A stretch of 58,009 nt of DNA from NCBI GenBank assembly GCA_017436845.1, contig JAFSCJ010000021.1:1-58009 (forward strand). Reading direction: 5' to 3'. This document shows, piece by piece, positions 26,090 through 36,312 of this stretch (position 1 is the first letter of the stretch; every line of letters begins with the position of its first letter). The notes under the pieces were generated by a model. That model worked only from the letters and a program-made list of their open reading frames with translations. It ran no database searches and was not told the DNA's origin. The translations under genes were made by a program, and so were the position numbers. Origin of the DNA: Muribaculaceae bacterium (lineage in GTDB: Bacteria > Bacteroidota > Bacteroidia > Bacteroidales > Muribaculaceae).

Positions 26090-27151
26090 ATGGATTTGAA
26101 AATTGCAGTACTTCCCGGAGACGGAATAGGTCCCGAGATTTCAAAACAAGGAGTTGATGTAATGACTGCTGTGTGTGAAAAATTCGGACACACAGTTTCA
26201 TATAAATATGCGATATGTGGAGCAGATGCTATTGACAAGGTTGGCGATCCATTCCCACAAGAAACATTTGAGATTTGTCGTGATGCCGATGCGGTATTGT
26301 TCTCGGCTGTAGGAGACCCTAAATTTGACAATGATCCTACTGCCAAAGTGCGTCCTGAACAAGGATTGCTAGCTATGCGCAAGCAGCTTGGTTTATTTGC
26401 TAATATTCGACCCGTAGAGACATTTAAATGCTTGATTCATAAGTCTCCACTTCGTGCAGAACTTGTAGAGGGTGCCGACTTTATATGTATCCGCGAGTTA
26501 ACTGGAGGGATGTACTTCGGAGAGAAATATCAAGATGATGACAAGGCATATGATACAAATGCGTATACCCGTCCTGAAATTGAGCGCATTTTGAAAGTTG
26601 CATTTGAATATGCAATGAAACGTCGTCGCCACTTGACTGTCGTTGATAAAGCCAATGTTTTGGCATCAAGTCGCTTGTGGAGAAAGATTGCTCAGGAAAT
26701 GGCTCCTAAATATCCTGAAGTTGAAACCGATTTTATGTATGTTGACAACGCTGCTATGCGCATGATTCAAGATCCGCGTTTCTTTGATGTAATGGTAACA
26801 GAAAATACCTTTGGTGATATCTTGACCGATGAAGGAAGTGTAATCAGTGGCTCAATGGGATTGTTGCCATCGGCATCAACAGGTGAAAGCACTCCTGTAT
26901 TTGAACCAATTCACGGTTCTTGGCCTCAAGCTAAAGGATTGAATATAGCTAATCCATTGGCTCAAATTCTTTCTGTTGCAATGTTGTTTGAATATTTTGA
27001 CTTGAAAGAAGAAGGTAAACTTGTGCGTGAAGCAGTAAATGCGTCACTTGATGCAAATGTTCGTACTCCAGAAATACAAGTAGAAGGTGGAGCGAAATAT
27101 GGCACAAAAGAGGTTGGAGAGTGGATTGTCAACTATATTAATAACAAGTAA
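26090..27151 (+). CDS. leuB: 3-isopropylmalate dehydrogenase
   Basis: The enzyme oxidatively decarboxylates 3-isopropylmalate to 2-oxoisocaproate with NAD. The 353-residue protein shows [15 protein letters not shown] at the N terminus, [10 protein letters not shown], the [12 protein letters not shown] substrate loop, [17 protein letters not shown], and the [15 protein letters not shown] metal-binding motif. [20 protein letters not shown] lies in the NAD pocket. It is the last gene of the operon and ends 21 nt before a strong bidirectional terminator. Confidence 0.96.
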   Translation: MDLKIAVLPGDGIGPEISKQGVDVMTAVCEKFGHTVSYKYAICGADAIDKVGDPFPQETFEICRDADAVLFSAVGDPKFDNDPTAKVRPEQGLLAMRKQLGLFANIRPVETFKCLIHKSPLRAELVEGADFICIRELTGGMYFGEKYQDDDKAYDTNAYTRPEIERILKVAFEYAMKRRRHLTVVDKANVLASSRLWRKIAQEMAPKYPEVETDFMYVDNAAMRMIQDPRFFDVMVTENTFGDILTDEGSVISGSMGLLPSASTGESTPVFEPIHGSWPQAKGLNIANPLAQILSVAMLFEYFDLKEEGKLVREAVNASLDANVRTPEIQVEGGAKYGTKEVGEWIVNYINNK

Positions 27152-27172
27152 TAGTATTTAGTTGATACAAAT

Positions 27173-27202
27173 AACGCGGGGACTCGATTGAGTCCCCACG
27201 TT
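27173..27202. terminator. Bidirectional terminator between leuB and the sigma factor gene
   Basis: GGGGACTC (27178-27185) and GAGTCCCC (27190-27197) form a perfect stem with a GATT loop. It is extended by AACG/CGTT (27173-27176 and 27199-27202) after a C-A mismatch. It is GC-rich but has no long T-run, so it may rely on its stability. It lies between the ends of two converging genes. Confidence 0.7.
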
Positions 27203-27224
27203 ACGTTATGCTCTGTTGTAATGT

Positions 27225-28085
27225 TTATGAGCCTAAGTATGTCTTAAGAAGTTTGCTCTTCTGACCTTTAAGTCGGCGAATAGCTTTTTCTTTAATTTGA
27301 CGCACACGTTCACGTGTGAGGTCAAATTTTGCACCAATCTCTTCGAGTGTCATCTCTTGGCATCCAATGCCGAAGAACATCTTCAATATTTCGCGTTCGC
27401 GCTCATGTAGTTGACGCAATGCACGATCTACCTCTTTTGATAATGACTCTTGTGTTAAACCGGAGTCTGCCATTGGAGAATCGTCGTTAGTCAATACATC
27501 GAGGAGACTATTGTCTTCTCCTTCAACAAATGGAGCATCTACTGAGATGTGGCGACCTGATACTTTTAATGTGTCTGCAATTTTTTCAACAGGAACATCA
27601 AGTTGTTCAGCTAACTCTTCTGGAGACGGACGTCGTTCATTTTCTTGCTCAAATTTAGAAAGGGCTTTACCTATCTTGTTGAGTGAACCCACTTGGTTGA
27701 GTGGAAGACGCACTATGCGAGCTTGCTCTGCTAATGCTTGAAGAATTGATTGACGAATCCACCACACTGCATAGGAGATGAACTTAAAACCACGAGTCTC
27801 GTCAAACTTTTGTGCGGCTTTAATCAAACCAAGATTTCCTTCGTTAATTAAGTCAGGTAGGCTAAGACCTTGATTTTGGTACTGTTTTGCAACTGACACA
27901 ACGAAACGTAGATTGGCACGAGTAAGTTTTTCAAGAGCTGCTTGGTCTCCTTGCTTGATGCGTTGAGCGAGTTCTACCTCTTCTTCGACTGTAATAAGGT
28001 CTTCACGCCCAATCTCTTGCAAGTATTTGTCAAGTGATGCGCTCTCACGATTGGTGATCGATTTGGTAATTTTTAATTGTCTCAT
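27225..28085 (-). CDS. rpoD: Primary RNA polymerase sigma factor (Bacteroidetes RpoD/SigA type)
   Basis: The housekeeping sigma factor, at 286 residues much shorter than the E. coli protein because region 1.1 and the non-conserved insert are absent, as is usual in Bacteroidetes. Region 1.2 begins at [20 protein letters not shown]. Region 2 contains the core-binding and -10-recognition helices ([20 protein letters not shown] and [20 protein letters not shown]). Region 3 ([13 protein letters not shown]) follows, and region 4 carries the helix-turn-helix ([20 protein letters not shown]). It recognises the TTTG/TAnnTTTG promoters seen throughout the window. Confidence 0.95.
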   Translation of the reverse strand: MRQLKITKSITNRESASLDKYLQEIGREDLITVEEEVELAQRIKQGDQAALEKLTRANLRFVVSVAKQYQNQGLSLPDLINEGNLGLIKAAQKFDETRGFKFISYAVWWIRQSILQALAEQARIVRLPLNQVGSLNKIGKALSKFEQENERRPSPEELAEQLDVPVEKIADTLKVSGRHISVDAPFVEGEDNSLLDVLTNDDSPMADSGLTQESLSKEVDRALRQLHEREREILKMFFGIGCQEMTLEEIGAKFDLTRERVRQIKEKAIRRLKGQKSKLLKTYLGS

Positions 28086-28109
28086 CGTCTATTTACCAAA
28101 AATTAAACG

Positions 28110-28119
28110 TGCAAAGATA
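28110..28119 (-). promoter_or_regulatory. -7 element upstream of the sigma factor gene
   Basis: The minus strand reads TATCTTTGCA, a full TAnnTTTGCA match about 25 nt upstream of the start codon. A clear -33 TTTG is lacking. Confidence 0.45.
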
Positions 28120-28199
28120 GCTATTTTTCTTGAAATTACCATGTTATAAATCTATAAAATATATTTTTTAAATCTCGAATATAGTTGTAAGATATTTAT

Positions 28200-28207
28200 T
28201 AACTTTG
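28200..28207 (+). promoter_or_regulatory. -7 element upstream of the PEP-synthase-like gene
   Basis: TAACTTTG, a TAnnTTTG match starting 28 nt before the start codon at 28228. The -33 element is weak. If real, it drives the whole plus-strand run that follows. Confidence 0.4.
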
Positions 28208-28227
28208 TACTATGTAAAACTGAAAAT

Positions 28228-31188
28228 ATGAACGAAGATTCATTAAGCCAATTATATCTGAAAGATACTGCTTTTCAGGATCTTATGCAGAAACGCATTT
28301 TTAATGTGCTTTTAATTGCTTCTCCGTATGATGCGTTTATGATGGAGGAGGATGGACGAGTAGAGGAACAATTATATTTTGAATATGTTTCGTTAAACTT
28401 GAGTTCTCCACCCCGTGTTATGCAGGTGAATACAACAGAGGATGCCCTAAATGCATTGTCGCATAAGCACTTTGACCTAATTATAACAATGCCAGGAGTT
28501 GATATCTCTGAGACGTTTTCAGGAGCAAGGCGCATTAAAACTCTTTTTCAAAATATCCCAATTGTGGTATTGACACCTTTCTCAAAGGAAGTATCCCGTA
28601 GATTGGCAAAAGAGGATTTTACTGGGATTGATTATGTTTTCAGCTGGTTAGGTAATGTCGATTTATTGCTTGCCATAATCAAATTGCTTGAAGATAAAAT
28701 GAATGCTGATAACGATATAAATGATGTTGGTGTTCAGATGATAATGCTTGTGGAAGATTCTGTGCGGTTTTATTCGTCGATACTGCCTCATTTGTATAAG
28801 TTCTTATTAAAGCAATCTCTTGAATTTTCTACAGAAGCTTTAAATCCTCATGAACAGATGCTGCGTATGCGTGGGCGTCCAAAAGTAATGCTTGCGCGTG
28901 ATTATGAAGAAGCAGTGAAATTATATGAAAAGTATGGTAAAAACATGCTTGGAGTGATAAGTGATGTTTCGTTTAAGCGTGAGGGTAAAAAAGATTCTGA
29001 AGCCGGAATAATGTTGGCGAAATATTTTAGAGAAAAGGACCAATATTTGCCCATTATAATTGAATCATCTGAGTCGGAAAATGCGGCAAAAGTTCAGGAG
29101 TTTGATGGTGTATTCTTAGATAAAAACTCTAAAAAATTGTCAGTCGATTTGGGCGATGCCATTATGGATAATTTTGGCTTTGGTGATTTTATCGTAAGAA
29201 ATCCCGAGACCGAAGAAGAAATTATGCGAATAAAGTCATTGAAGGATATGCAATATAATATATTTAATATACCTGATGACGCGTTGTTTTATCATGCATC
29301 TTATAATGACATTTCGCGTTGGCTTTATTCTCGTGCTATGTTCCCTATTGCAGAAGTTATAAAGCAGCATCGTTTTAATAAATTAGAGGAAGCTCCTGTC
29401 GTTAGGCAGTTATTTTTTGATTTGATTGTAAAATATCGAAAAATGAAAAATAGAGGGGTAGTTGCTGTCTTTAAAAAGGATAGATTTGACTATTACTCTA
29501 ATTTTGCACGTATTGGACAGGGTTCGCTTGGAGGTAAGGGTAGAGGTCTTGCTTTTATCGATTCTATTATAAAGAAAAATCCGATATGTGATAATTTTAA
29601 TGGCGTAACTGTCTCAATTCCCCGTACAGTGGTATTGTGTACAGATATATTTGATGAGTTCATGTCGTCAAATAATCTTTATCCGATAGCACTGAGTGAT
29701 TTGTCTGATGAGGAAATTTTACGATATTTCCTTCAAGCACGTTTGCCTGAGAGATTAATAGAGGATTTCTTTGCTTTGTTTGAAGTAGTTGATAAACCAT
29801 TGGCAATTAGAAGTTCAAGCTTACTTGAAGATTCTCATTATCAGCCATTTGCTGGAATATACTCAACATATATGATTCCTAATGTGGAGGATCGTTATGA
29901 AATGTTGCGTATGTTGAGCGATGCTATAAAAGGAGTCTATGCATCAGTATTTTATGCTGATAGCAAGGCCTATATGAATGCGACAAGTAATGTTATTGAC
30001 CAAGAAAAAATGGCAGTGATTATCCAAGAGGTTGTTGGTAAAGAATTTAATGGCTATTATTATCCATCATTTTCAGGAGTTGGAAGATCGTTAAATTATT
30101 ATCCCATAAATGATGAAGTGCCGGAAGATGGTGTTGCAGAAGTTGCTGTTGGGCTTGGAAAATACATTGTCGATGGTGGACTGAGTCTGAGATTTTCCCC
30201 TCGTCATGCCGACAAAGTATTGCAGACATCTACACTCGATTTGGCATTACGCGATACCCAGACTCGTTTATATGCTCTTGATATGAACAACGTATCAGAT
30301 GATTTTAGAGTCGATGATGGATTTAATATAGTAAAAATAAAGGTTCAAGATGCGGCAAATACCGGAGCATTGCGATATCTTGTCTCAACGTTTGATTATA
30401 TGGATCAAGTGATTAGAGATGGAGAATTTGGCGATGGTCGTAGGGTGGTAACTTTTGCCAATGTTTTGCAACACAAGGTGTATCCACTTGCCGAGACTGT
30501 AGATTTTATGTTGCAAAAAGGACAAGAGGAAATGGGGCGCCCTATAGAAATAGAGTTTGCCGGAACTGTTGATGTAAATGGTGATAAGAAAGGTCATTTG
30601 TATTGGTTGCAAATACGTCCGATTATTGATAGGAAAGAGCTTGTTGATGAGAGTATCTTGAATGTCCCGGATGAGGATTTAATATTAAGAAGTAACACGG
30701 CTCTTGGACATGGAAATGTTGAAAATGTGTATACAATCGTATATGTGCGTCCTGAGAATTTTTCTTCATCAAATAATTCGTTAATTGCACGTGAAATTGA
30801 AAAAATAAATCGTAACTTTACAGCACAAGGAGAAAGTTATATCCTTGTTGGTCCAGGACGATGGGGCTCAAGCGATACTGCACTCGGAATACCTGTGAAA
30901 TGGCCGAATATTTCACAGGCAAAAGTTATTGTAGAATCTTCATTGAGCAACTATAGAATAGAACCAAGTCAAGGAACTCACTTTTTCCAAAATCTCACAT
31001 CATTTGGAGTGGGGTATTTTACTATTGATACATCTTCACATGATGGAGTTTATGATATTGATTATCTTAATGAAATGCCGTCAGTTTATGAAAGTGATTT
31101 TGTGAGAATTGTGAAATTTAAAAATCCGTTAGCTATTGGCATCAATGGTCGAAAAGGTGTTGGTGTCGTAGCTAAGCCTAAAAAATAA
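28228..31188 (+). CDS. Receiver-domain plus PEP/pyruvate-binding (PPDK_N) protein of unknown role
   Basis: A 986-residue cytoplasmic protein. Near the N terminus is a degenerate receiver-like fold (about residues 28-135) in which the expected phospho-Asp position reads DLIITMPGVD, so no acceptor is visible. A second receiver follows (about 170-335) with the acidic pair MLVEDS, the acceptor in GVISDVSF and the late Lys in FLDKNSK, so it looks functional. The central and C-terminal part is a PEP-synthase/PPDK_N-type ATP-grasp domain (GQGSLGGKGRGLAFIDSI, RTVVLCTDIFDEFM, AIRSSSLLEDSHYQPFAGIY). The usual phosphohistidine and PEP-binding domains are missing. A late GPGRWGSSDTALGIPVKW motif is shared with similar orphan proteins. 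The reaction is unknown; a phosphotransfer or signalling role is possible. Confidence 0.8.
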   Translation: MNEDSLSQLYLKDTAFQDLMQKRIFNVLLIASPYDAFMMEEDGRVEEQLYFEYVSLNLSSPPRVMQVNTTEDALNALSHKHFDLIITMPGVDISETFSGARRIKTLFQNIPIVVLTPFSKEVSRRLAKEDFTGIDYVFSWLGNVDLLLAIIKLLEDKMNADNDINDVGVQMIMLVEDSVRFYSSILPHLYKFLLKQSLEFSTEALNPHEQMLRMRGRPKVMLARDYEEAVKLYEKYGKNMLGVISDVSFKREGKKDSEAGIMLAKYFREKDQYLPIIIESSESENAAKVQEFDGVFLDKNSKKLSVDLGDAIMDNFGFGDFIVRNPETEEEIMRIKSLKDMQYNIFNIPDDALFYHASYNDISRWLYSRAMFPIAEVIKQHRFNKLEEAPVVRQLFFDLIVKYRKMKNRGVVAVFKKDRFDYYSNFARIGQGSLGGKGRGLAFIDSIIKKNPICDNFNGVTVSIPRTVVLCTDIFDEFMSSNNLYPIALSDLSDEEILRYFLQARLPERLIEDFFALFEVVDKPLAIRSSSLLEDSHYQPFAGIYSTYMIPNVEDRYEMLRMLSDAIKGVYASVFYADSKAYMNATSNVIDQEKMAVIIQEVVGKEFNGYYYPSFSGVGRSLNYYPINDEVPEDGVAEVAVGLGKYIVDGGLSLRFSPRHADKVLQTSTLDLALRDTQTRLYALDMNNVSDDFRVDDGFNIVKIKVQDAANTGALRYLVSTFDYMDQVIRDGEFGDGRRVVTFANVLQHKVYPLAETVDFMLQKGQEEMGRPIEIEFAGTVDVNGDKKGHLYWLQIRPIIDRKELVDESILNVPDEDLILRSNTALGHGNVENVYTIVYVRPENFSSSNNSLIAREIEKINRNFTAQGESYILVGPGRWGSSDTALGIPVKWPNISQAKVIVESSLSNYRIEPSQGTHFFQNLTSFGVGYFTIDTSSHDGVYDIDYLNEMPSVYESDFVRIVKFKNPLAIGINGRKGVGVVAKPKK

Positions 31189-31201
31189 AATAATAAAAGA
31201 T

Positions 31202-32788
31202 ATGTCTATATTTGGAAAAGTAAAACAAGCATTGGGCTTTTCAGATGTTGATGATTATTTTGATACAATAGAAGATGATAATTCTGCCGTATCATATGGC
31301 AACCAAAATCAATCAGATGTTAAAATGCCCCAAGAGACTATAAATAAGGAAAATAACGAGTTTGAAAATAAATTACCACTTGAGATATTTGATAGCGTAA
31401 TAAAGATATTTAATGATTCATTACCTGAATTTATTAAATCAAGTCTTGATATTGATGCTCAGAGACAATATATATATAATTCTCTAAATCAAGGGATGAA
31501 AGATTATCTTGAAAAAATTGTCGCTGAAGCACGTCAACGTGGAGAATTGAAATGGAAGGAAGAAAAGAGTAAACTGCAATCAGAAATATCTCAATTAAAA
31601 GTTCAGAATAAAAATGTTGATGAGCAGCGCAGTGAGTGGCAAAAGCAACAATTGAGCGCAGAACGTCAAAAACGTGCGATGTCTGAGCGTTTGCATGATT
31701 TGGAAAAGCAAGTTGCAACGCTTGAGGCAGAAAAGGAACAATATGATCTCGAAAATAAAAGTTTGTTGAATAAACTCAAAGTGTCTTCGGTTCTTGATGG
31801 AGATATTGAGGTTATGCGTCAGCAAATTATAGATTTGCAAACACAACTAAAAGATGCGCAAGCACAGCAAACAGAGAATGATTTGCAAGCGATAATAGAC
31901 GCTACAAATCATTCTATTCAAGAAAAAGACAATGAAATAGCTCTATTGAAAGAACAATTAATGGCGTTTGAAAATTCAGGGACTAACAATGTTGTTAATA
32001 GTGAAGATATTGACGAATTAAATAGAAAAATAGAAGAACTTACATCTCAAAATAGTACTCTTGAGGATGCTATCCAACAATTAAAGGCAAAAGAGGCTGT
32101 TGCAGATGCGATGATAAATGATTTGAATAGTAAAGCATCAGAAGCTGTTAAGAAGTTGGAAGAAAGAGAACGAGAAATATCAACACTGGCAAATGACAAG
32201 AATAATTCGTCAGAAGAGTTAGACTCTCTTAAAGAAAAGTTAACTCTTGCAAATCAGGAACTTCAAGCAGCTCGAGAAGAACTTGAAGAAGCTCATTCAT
32301 CAATGCAAGTGCTTGATGAAATTCAAGAGCAAATATCTCTTTTTGAAGATGTGAAGAAAAAGAAAGATAGTAGAATCTCTGAATTACAAGAAGAGGTTAA
32401 GATGCACTTGAAAACAATTACTGATTTAGAGAAGGAAACGGCATCATTAAAGAAGACAATAGAAAATAATTTATATAGGCAGATTGAATCAGAAAAGCAG
32501 TTAAGAAAGGAATTAGAAAACTTGAAATCTCAAAAAGCAATCAATTTAATGCCAATTTCTGATCTTGATGAAGATGAAACAGTTGCTGCAATAGAAATAA
32601 AAAATAAGAAAAAAGTAAAAATATCTGCAATTGATGAATCTCTGGATGATACTGATTGGTTAGTTTCTACTCCTCCACCCGGAACAGTAACTCGTCCTAC
32701 TCCAGCAACAACAGACGAAGATTTTGGATATCAATCGCCATCTCGAAAACAGACACCAGATAATGATGCGCAAATGTCATTATTTTAA
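31202..32788 (+). CDS. Large coiled-coil protein of unknown function
   Basis: A 528-residue protein that is almost entirely heptad coiled coil from about residue 90 to 445. A short N-terminal segment (MSIFGKVKQALGFSDVDDYF) precedes it, and the C terminus is charged and Pro/Thr-rich (DDTDWLVSTPPPGTVTRPTP). There is no signal peptide or membrane helix. It starts 13 nt after the receiver/PPDK_N gene and is very likely made with it, so it may be a scaffold or partner for that protein. No family was recognised. Confidence 0.7.
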   Translation: MSIFGKVKQALGFSDVDDYFDTIEDDNSAVSYGNQNQSDVKMPQETINKENNEFENKLPLEIFDSVIKIFNDSLPEFIKSSLDIDAQRQYIYNSLNQGMKDYLEKIVAEARQRGELKWKEEKSKLQSEISQLKVQNKNVDEQRSEWQKQQLSAERQKRAMSERLHDLEKQVATLEAEKEQYDLENKSLLNKLKVSSVLDGDIEVMRQQIIDLQTQLKDAQAQQTENDLQAIIDATNHSIQEKDNEIALLKEQLMAFENSGTNNVVNSEDIDELNRKIEELTSQNSTLEDAIQQLKAKEAVADAMINDLNSKASEAVKKLEEREREISTLANDKNNSSEELDSLKEKLTLANQELQAAREELEEAHSSMQVLDEIQEQISLFEDVKKKKDSRISELQEEVKMHLKTITDLEKETASLKKTIENNLYRQIESEKQLRKELENLKSQKAINLMPISDLDEDETVAAIEIKNKKKVKISAIDESLDDTDWLVSTPPPGTVTRPTPATTDEDFGYQSPSRKQTPDNDAQMSLF

Positions 32789-32798
32789 AAAGTAAGTT

Positions 32799-34976
32799 AT
32801 GAGAAAATTAAAATATATTATTTCATCTGTGATTATTGTGTCGTCAGTAATTTTGATGCAAGCAATCAATCATGTTGAGCAAATCGGGAAATATGTTTTC
32901 CCTGAAAATACCCCGAATGCGCCTAATCCATATGTATATATGCCTGATGGGTTGTCTTATTTGTCGATAGGACGTGATAACAAGACAATAATAAAATATG
33001 ATACAAAAACAGGTAAGGAGTTAGAAATAGTATTCGATGGTGATAAATCAAGAGAAAATAGGCTTGATCAATTAGATGGATTTGAATTGAGTATAGATGG
33101 GTCAAAGATGTTGATATATCGTAATAAAAAGATGATATATCGTAGATCGTTTGATGCCGAATATTACGTGTTTGAAATAAAACGCAATATTTTGACTCGC
33201 TTATCAGATGATTTTGTTCGTCAGCAAGCTCCTATGTTTTCTCCTGATGCGCGTATGGTGGCATTTGTTGCAGAAAATAATATATATATAAAGAAATTAG
33301 ATTATAAAACTGAGGTTGCCGTAACAAATGATGGCAAGAAAAATGAAATTATCAATGGAGTTCCTGATTGGACTTATGAGGAAGAATTTACTACTGATGT
33401 TTCTATGTCGTGGTCTCCTGATAACATGTCATTATGTTTTATAAAATACAATGAAAAGGATGTAAAGACATATTCTTTCCCATTATATAAAGGGGCTTGT
33501 AATCCCAAAGTTAAATATGAATATTACCCGGGTGATTTTACATATAAATATCCTGTAGCAGGCGAACAAAATTCTAAGGTTACAGTATATAGTTATAATG
33601 TAGAAACACGAAAACTTAAAAATATACCTTTGTCGGAAAACATTGAGTATATTCCACGCATATCTTATGCTTTTTCTCCAGAGAGATTAATTGTGACGAC
33701 ATTAAATCGTGCGCAAAATAGGATGGAGATATTTTCAGTAAATCCCAAATCGACAGTGGTAAAATCCATTTATGTGGAAGAATCTTCAACTTGGATTACA
33801 CCTGAAACTTATGAAACATTAAAATATTATCCCGAGTATTTTGTTATTAATTCTGATAAAACCGGATATTCTCACATATATCAGTATAGTTACACGGGAA
33901 ATCAAATAAGACAAGTGACATCAGGAAATTTTGAGGTTACTGATTTTTATGGGATAGATGTATTAGGGAATGTATATTTTCAATCAACGATTAATGGCGC
34001 GATAAATCGAGCGGTAAGTAAAATTGATAAAAAAGGAAAAATCACACATCTGTCTCCTGAAATGGGCATGGCTTCTGCCGTTTTTGCTCCTACAATGGAT
34101 TTCTATGTGCTTAACTATAATAATGTAACAACTCCGCCAAGTTATAAGGTTTATAATAATAAAGGAAAAGAGTTGAGAACATTAGAAGATAATTCAGTTT
34201 ATGCTGAGAAGTATAGTTTGGTCCCAACAAAGGAATTTTTTACGTTTTCAAATGATGGCATAATATTTAATGGTTACATTATAAAACCATTAGATTTCAA
34301 TCCTTCTAAGAAATATCCTATCATTATGTCGCAATATAGCGGTCCCGGTTCGCAAGAAGTCCTCAATAGATGGCGTATTGATTGGGATTGTTATTTTGCG
34401 CAACAAGGTTATATCGTAATGTGTGTTGATGGACGCGGTACCGGTGGACGTGGTAAAGAATTTGAGGCAGTAGTATATAAGAGACTTGGATACTATGAAA
34501 CAATTGATCAAATTGCTGCTGCTAATTATGCCGCATCATTGCCATATGTAGATGCCAATCGTATAGGTATTTATGGATGGAGTTATGGCGGATATGAAGC
34601 ATTAATGGCAGTATCAGATAAAAACTCTCCATATGCAGCAGCTGTTGCAGTTGCGCCCGTAACAGATTGGAGATACTACGATTCGGTATATACTGAACGA
34701 TACATGTTAACACCAAAAGAGAATGAGGATGGATATGACGCTGGTTCCCCAATCAAAAGAGCTGAAAATGTTAAATGTCGATTATTGTTGATGTCTGGTA
34801 CTGCTGACGATAATGTTCATGTTCAGAATACGCTCGAATATGTTTCAGCGTTGCAATATCATGGTGTGTTGTGTGATATGCTACTTTTCCCAAATATGAA
34901 TCACTCAATATATCATTGTAATTCGCGTGCATTAGTATATGCAAAAATGTTAGATTTCTTTAATCGTAACATGTAA
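32799..34976 (+). CDS. Dipeptidyl peptidase IV-type S9 peptidase
   Basis: An exported prolyl dipeptidyl peptidase that trims dipeptides from peptide N termini. The 725-residue protein has a signal peptide (about 1-24), an N-terminal beta-propeller (DPPIV_N, about 95-460) and a C-terminal alpha/beta-hydrolase domain. The catalytic triad is visible: Ser595 in GWSYGG, Asp671 in GTADDNVH and His702 in NMNHSIYH. The substrate-binding EE pair is present as DWTYEEEF. Family and triad are secure. Starting 10 nt after the coiled-coil gene, it is probably in the same transcript. Confidence 0.95.
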   Translation: MRKLKYIISSVIIVSSVILMQAINHVEQIGKYVFPENTPNAPNPYVYMPDGLSYLSIGRDNKTIIKYDTKTGKELEIVFDGDKSRENRLDQLDGFELSIDGSKMLIYRNKKMIYRRSFDAEYYVFEIKRNILTRLSDDFVRQQAPMFSPDARMVAFVAENNIYIKKLDYKTEVAVTNDGKKNEIINGVPDWTYEEEFTTDVSMSWSPDNMSLCFIKYNEKDVKTYSFPLYKGACNPKVKYEYYPGDFTYKYPVAGEQNSKVTVYSYNVETRKLKNIPLSENIEYIPRISYAFSPERLIVTTLNRAQNRMEIFSVNPKSTVVKSIYVEESSTWITPETYETLKYYPEYFVINSDKTGYSHIYQYSYTGNQIRQVTSGNFEVTDFYGIDVLGNVYFQSTINGAINRAVSKIDKKGKITHLSPEMGMASAVFAPTMDFYVLNYNNVTTPPSYKVYNNKGKELRTLEDNSVYAEKYSLVPTKEFFTFSNDGIIFNGYIIKPLDFNPSKKYPIIMSQYSGPGSQEVLNRWRIDWDCYFAQQGYIVMCVDGRGTGGRGKEFEAVVYKRLGYYETIDQIAAANYAASLPYVDANRIGIYGWSYGGYEALMAVSDKNSPYAAAVAVAPVTDWRYYDSVYTERYMLTPKENEDGYDAGSPIKRAENVKCRLLLMSGTADDNVHVQNTLEYVSALQYHGVLCDMLLFPNMNHSIYHCNSRALVYAKMLDFFNRNM

Positions 34977-36310
34977 TGGAACAACAACGAAGGATGGCAA
35001 ATGGCTATGGGATTTTTAGCCTATGGGCAAATTGGATAATAGGTGTAGGCTCGTTAATGGCTATCTTATTAATATCTCCACATATTGATAAGATGTGGTT
35101 GCCATTAATTGTATTTACATTAGAGTTCTTTTTATTTGCTTTAGTAAGACGCAATAGAGAGGCACATCTTCCAGTGTGTTATCTAATCCCTTTTATTTGT
35201 ACAAGAGTTTTGTTTTGGTCTGCCGTAGTAATGGTGACAATTAATCTGTTTCAGGTAAATGACTTTATGTTGAAATATGTTGACAAAAATAATTTTAATC
35301 CTGAAATTCCATTCATATCAGTATTAATTGTTGCACCAATAACTTTTGTGGTAACGACTTGGGCATATATAAGAGGGAGTAAATTAAATTTCTGTGTAGA
35401 TTGTACATTTAGGCATGGGTCTGCAGCAGAAAGAGGTTTCCTTGGGAATATATTTAGTCAGGAAGGAAAATATCAAGTAAGAATGTTAATGATGTTATCA
35501 TTATTAATGTCTATCACGGTGTGGCTTTATTATGTGATATTTTATATAAATGTAAATCTTAATACGCCTGATAAATTCTTTTATGTGTGGTTCCCTATTC
35601 TTTTATTCGGCTTTTCTGTCCTATATTTAGGGGTAAGATATTTTAGCTTATGGACCTATTATTGTCAAGATGTGGAGGGGAGTCCGGTTCGCCATGGAAG
35701 TTCGACATTATTACGATATATGATTTTTTGCGGTGATTATGTTTTTTTGAAGAAATATGATCCTGATAAAGATGATGCAAGAGCAGGAGAGGACAAATAC
35801 GATACTCCAGCAAAAGTGTATCTTTCTTACAGAGGCAGAATGTTGCAGTATGACGTAGAGTTATATATGAAAAGCTTATCAGGTATTACTGATAGTGAAA
35901 TACGATTAATGTACACTAATAAGAATTTTAATGCCGATTGTAATATCTTTCATTATGCGTGTTTTGTTGAAAATAAAGATATTGTAGAACAATCACGATT
36001 AGAAGGAGATTGGTTTACGTTGAAGCAACTGAATGATTTAATTAATACGAATCAAGTTACCCCTATGGTCGCTTCGGAATTTAGTCGATTATATAGAATA
36101 ATAATGGCATGGAAAACATATGATCGTTCTGGACGTAGATTATATGGAATAAGAAATTATAAGCCAACTTTCCGATTAAAAGATTTAAAGGATTGGGAAG
36201 TAGATTTAAATGACAATGAATGGTTGTATGTTTCAATCAATAATCAGGACCGACCATTTTATCGACTAAAGCGATTTTGGAGAAAATATGTTAATGGGAT
36301 AGGATATTAA
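34976..36310 (+). CDS. Membrane protein of unknown function
   Basis: A 444-residue protein with about seven hydrophobic helices in the N-terminal half (ANWIIGVGSLMAILLI, WLPLIVFTLEFFLFALV, FICTRVLFWSAVVMVTINLF, FISVLIVAPITFVVTTWAYI, MLMMLSLLMSITVWLYYVIF, FPILLFGFSVLYLGVRYF). A soluble C-terminal half of about 200 residues contains CRF-type motifs such as YDPDKDDARAGEDKYDTPAK. No known family was recognised. Its ATG overlaps the DPP-IV stop by one base and miaA follows 2 nt later, so it is part of the same transcript. I recall similar hypothetical proteins in other Bacteroidales, but no function. Confidence 0.75.
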   Translation: MEQQRRMANGYGIFSLWANWIIGVGSLMAILLISPHIDKMWLPLIVFTLEFFLFALVRRNREAHLPVCYLIPFICTRVLFWSAVVMVTINLFQVNDFMLKYVDKNNFNPEIPFISVLIVAPITFVVTTWAYIRGSKLNFCVDCTFRHGSAAERGFLGNIFSQEGKYQVRMLMMLSLLMSITVWLYYVIFYINVNLNTPDKFFYVWFPILLFGFSVLYLGVRYFSLWTYYCQDVEGSPVRHGSSTLLRYMIFCGDYVFLKKYDPDKDDARAGEDKYDTPAKVYLSYRGRMLQYDVELYMKSLSGITDSEIRLMYTNKNFNADCNIFHYACFVENKDIVEQSRLEGDWFTLKQLNDLINTNQVTPMVASEFSRLYRIIMAWKTYDRSGRRLYGIRNYKPTFRLKDLKDWEVDLNDNEWLYVSINNQDRPFYRLKRFWRKYVNGIGY

Positions 36311-36312
36311 TT

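Noticed and set aside
27511..27741. Plus-strand open frame opposite the sigma factor gene
   Set aside because: Lies wholly antisense to a well-conserved coding region with typical codon structure; a shadow frame.
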